A model generated the notes under the pieces. The model was not told the origin of the DNA. It ran no database searches and saw only the letters and a program-made list of their open reading frames with translations. Both the position numbers and the translations under genes were made by a program. This document shows, one piece after another, positions 62,345 through 64,000 of a DNA stretch of 64,000 nucleotides. Position 1 is the first letter of the stretch, and each line of letters starts with the position of its first letter. Location: the NCBI GenBank assembly GCA_963828825.1, contig CAWHGF010000005.1, positions 166,240-230,239 on the forward strand. Reading direction: 5' to 3'. Origin of the DNA: Bog-473 sp963828825. GTDB lineage: Bacteria; Actinomycetota; Acidimicrobiia; Acidimicrobiales; RAAP-2.

Positions 62345-63068
62345 ATGACCCAGCACGGCAAGAAGTACAAGGAGAGCCTGACCAAGGCGGATCGGGATTC
62401 GATGCACGGCGTGGCCGAGGCCGTCGAGCTGGTCAAGTCGTTGTCCAGCGCCAAGTTCGACGAGACGGTCGAGCTCGCCGTCCGCCTGGGGGTCGACCCC
62501 CGCAAGGCGGACCAGATCGTGCGCGGCACGCTCTCGCTCCCCTCGGGGACCGGGCGCACCGAGCGGGTGGCGGTCTTCGCCGCGGGCGAGGCGGCCGCTG
62601 AGGCCCGCGCCGCCGGTGCCGACGAGGTCGGCGCCGACGACCTGGTGGCCAAGATCAACGGCGGCTTCCTGGAATTCGACGTGGCCATCGCCACCCCGGA
62701 CCTGATGGGCCAGGTCGGCACGCTCGGCCGGGTGCTCGGGCCCCGCGGCCTGATGCCGAACCCCAAGACCGGGACCGTGACCACGGACGTCGGCAAGGCC
62801 GTCGCCGAGTTCAAGGGCGGCCGGGTCGAGTACCGCACCGACAAGGTGGGCAACGTGCACATCCGGGTGGGCAAGGCCTCCTTCACGCGTCGAGCAGCTG
62901 GTGGCCAACATCCGTGCCGTCCTCGACGAGCTCCAGCGGGCCAAGCCGCCGTCGTCGAAGGGCCGCTACTTCCTGTCGGTCACCCTGTCGACGACGATGA
63001 GCCCCGGCGTCCGCATCGACCCGGTGAGGGCCCGCTACGGCGAAGAGGAGCTCGCCGTCCCGGCCTGA
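62345..63068 (+). CDS. rplA: 50S ribosomal protein L1, frame broken near 62887
   Basis: About 240 residues after rejoining. The conserved opening is HGKKYKESLTKADRDSMHG, and LGPRGLMPNPKTGTVTTDVG is the hallmark L1 segment. After VGNVHIRVGKASF the frame is lost: TTCACGCGTCGAGCAG carries one extra base (62886-62888), and removing it gives TVEQLVANIRAVLDELQRAK and GRYFLSVTLSTTMSPGVR, the normal C-terminus, ending at TGA 63068. L1 binds helix 76-78 of 23S rRNA and its own mRNA to repress translation. As L1 is conserved in nearly all bacteria, an error is more likely than a real mutation. Confidence 0.92.
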
Positions 63069-63078
63069 TCCGCCACCC

Positions 63079-63099
63079 CGGCCGGAGGGCTTCCGGCCG
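63079..63099 (+). terminator. Stem-loop between rplA and rplJ
   Basis: CGGCCGGA and TCCGGCCG form a perfect 8-bp stem with a 5-base loop, 10 bp past the rplA stop. There is no U-run. It may attenuate transcription into rplJ or be part of the leader structure. Confidence 0.4.
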
Positions 63100-63169
63100 C
63101 CGTACTACGCTTTCCCGCACAGCTCGCCGCCTCCGGGCGGACGGGCACTGAATCCGATACGCCACAGAC

Positions 63170-63298
63170 CTCCGGTGCGCCCCTGGGCGCCGAAGCGGCC
63201 CGATGGGCCGGCCTGACGAGGCGACACCTTGCATGCCGGGACCGTCCGGCCTGCGCCGTCGCACCGGAGACTCGGGCCGAGTCCGGTGGAGGACACCG
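63170..63298 (+). promoter_or_regulatory. Candidate L10 leader (rplJL autoregulatory mRNA structure)
   Basis: CTCCGGTGCG (63170-63179) pairs perfectly with CGCACCGGAG (63260-63269), closing a ~100-nt domain directly ahead of rplJ. The interior includes GCGGCCCGATGGGCCGGC and other local stems. In many bacteria L10-L7/L12 binds such a leader to repress rplJL translation. Assignment is by position and pairing only. Confidence 0.55.
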
Positions 63299-63986
63299 AT
63301 GGCAACGCAGAACGCAGCAAGGGCACACAAGGTCGAAGTGGTCGACGAGGTCAAGACGCGCATGGGCGCGGCAACGGCCTCCATCGTGAGCGAATACCGC
63401 GGCCTCACCGTGGCGGAGCTGGCCGAGCTGCGCGACGGCGCTCGCCGCCGCCGGCGGCGACTACAAGATCTTCAAGAACACGCTGGTCCGGCTCGCCATC
63501 GACGGCGGCGAGTACCAGCCCCTGTCGGAGTACCTGAGCGGCCCGAGCGCACTGACCTTCGTGCAGGGCGACATCAGCGCCGTGGCCAAGGCCCTGCGGG
63601 ACTTCTCCCGGGCCAACCCCCACCTGGTGATCAAGGGCGGGCTGGCCGACGGGTCGCTGCTCTCGCCCGGCGACCTGGCCGCGCTGGCCGACCTGCCGCC
63701 CCGCGAGGTGCTGCTGGCCCGCCTGGCGGGCGCCCTCGCCGCACCGATGCAGCAGATGGCCGGCCTCCTGCAGGCCCTGCCCCGCAACATGGCCTACGGG
63801 ATCTCGGCGCTCATCGAGGAGCGACAGGCCGCCGGGGAGACGCTGCCGGCCGAGGCTGCCGATGCCCCGCCGGCAGCCGCGGCTGCGCCCGCAGAAGAGG
63901 CCGACGCGTCCGAGCCGGTGGAGTCCGCCGGGGAGGCGGAGGCGGAGCCAGAGGCGGCGGCCCCGCCCGAAGTGGCCTCCGAGTAG
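63299..63986 (+). CDS. rplJ: 50S ribosomal protein L10, frame broken near 63437
   Basis: About 228 residues after rejoining, longer than the usual 165-180 because of an acidic Ala/Glu-rich C-terminal tail of about 50 residues, which is seen in actinobacterial L10. Start ATG 63299 with GGAGG 7 bases upstream: MATQNAARAHKVEVVDEVK and SIVSEYRGLTVAELAELRD are conserved. Then GACGGCGCTC carries one extra G; its removal gives ALAAAGGDYKIFKNTLVRLAI and the rest of the protein. L10 anchors L7/L12 dimers at the stalk base through its C-terminal helix. rplL should follow just beyond the window. Confidence 0.92.
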
Positions 63987-64000
63987 CCCGCCGTCGTATT

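Overview
The window is 64 kb of high-GC, densely coded bacterial chromosome. Gene content and order point to a high-GC actinobacterium. The evidence is two F420-dependent luciferase-like enzymes, two DUF2510 domains, an MptB-type mannosyltransferase, a MarP-type protease, an actinobacterial PHO-box-like repeat ahead of pst, and RecBCD. A member of Acidimicrobiia or a neighbouring class is my inference; no rRNA gene is present to test it. It reads as ordinary core chromosome: no CRISPR, transposase, integrase or phage block was seen.

Layout. 1-1463: an amino-acid permease cut by the window edge and by an in-frame amber codon. 1636-8467: small membrane protein, large GT-C-like membrane protein, TetR-P450 pair and two PH-domain membrane proteins. 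8511-14423: an HTH-family gene convergent with a six-gene leftward catabolic operon (nitrobindin-like, acyl-CoA dehydrogenase, M20 amidohydrolase, SDR, alpha+beta-barrel protein, cupin). 14511-18674: phosphate transporter pst operon in the order pstB-S-C-A. 18791-30351: DUF4328 protein, two divergent F420 oxidoreductases, aldehyde dehydrogenase, zinc-ribbon membrane protein, a lipoprotein divergent from a MarP-like protease, GH15 enzyme, MBL hydrolase and SHOCT protein. 30464-39771: two tRNA-Ser genes flanking tadA and a pair of paralogous membrane proteins, two UspA proteins, then SRP RNA-dnaX-recR-asd-phoU. 39895-50082: rmuC and recC-recB-recD. 50286-59834: sulfoquinovose synthase-like protein, anchored unknown protein, citrate synthase, thioesterase II, GH1, GtrA, YajQ, tRNA-Tyr, mannosyltransferase and GNAT. 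59933-64000: the classical tRNA-Thr, tRNA-Met, rpmG, tRNA-Trp, secE, nusG, rplK, rplA, rplJ block; rplL would lie just beyond the edge.

Sequence quality matters here. At least seven genes carry single-base frame breaks (F420 oxidoreductase, zinc-ribbon membrane protein, recC, recD, nusG, rplA, rplJ), and the permease has a stop codon. Because nusG, rplA and rplJ are normally indispensable, most of these are probably base-calling or assembly errors. I give the rejoined coordinates.

The least explained elements are: the two paralogous single-pass proteins with very different acidic N-termini between the tRNA-Ser genes; a 22-bp element repeated in the intergenic regions beside them; the five-unit tandem repeat between ffs and dnaX; the glutamate-rich extension on NusG; and a stand-alone SQD1-like gene. 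I found no convincing wholly new defence or mobile system.
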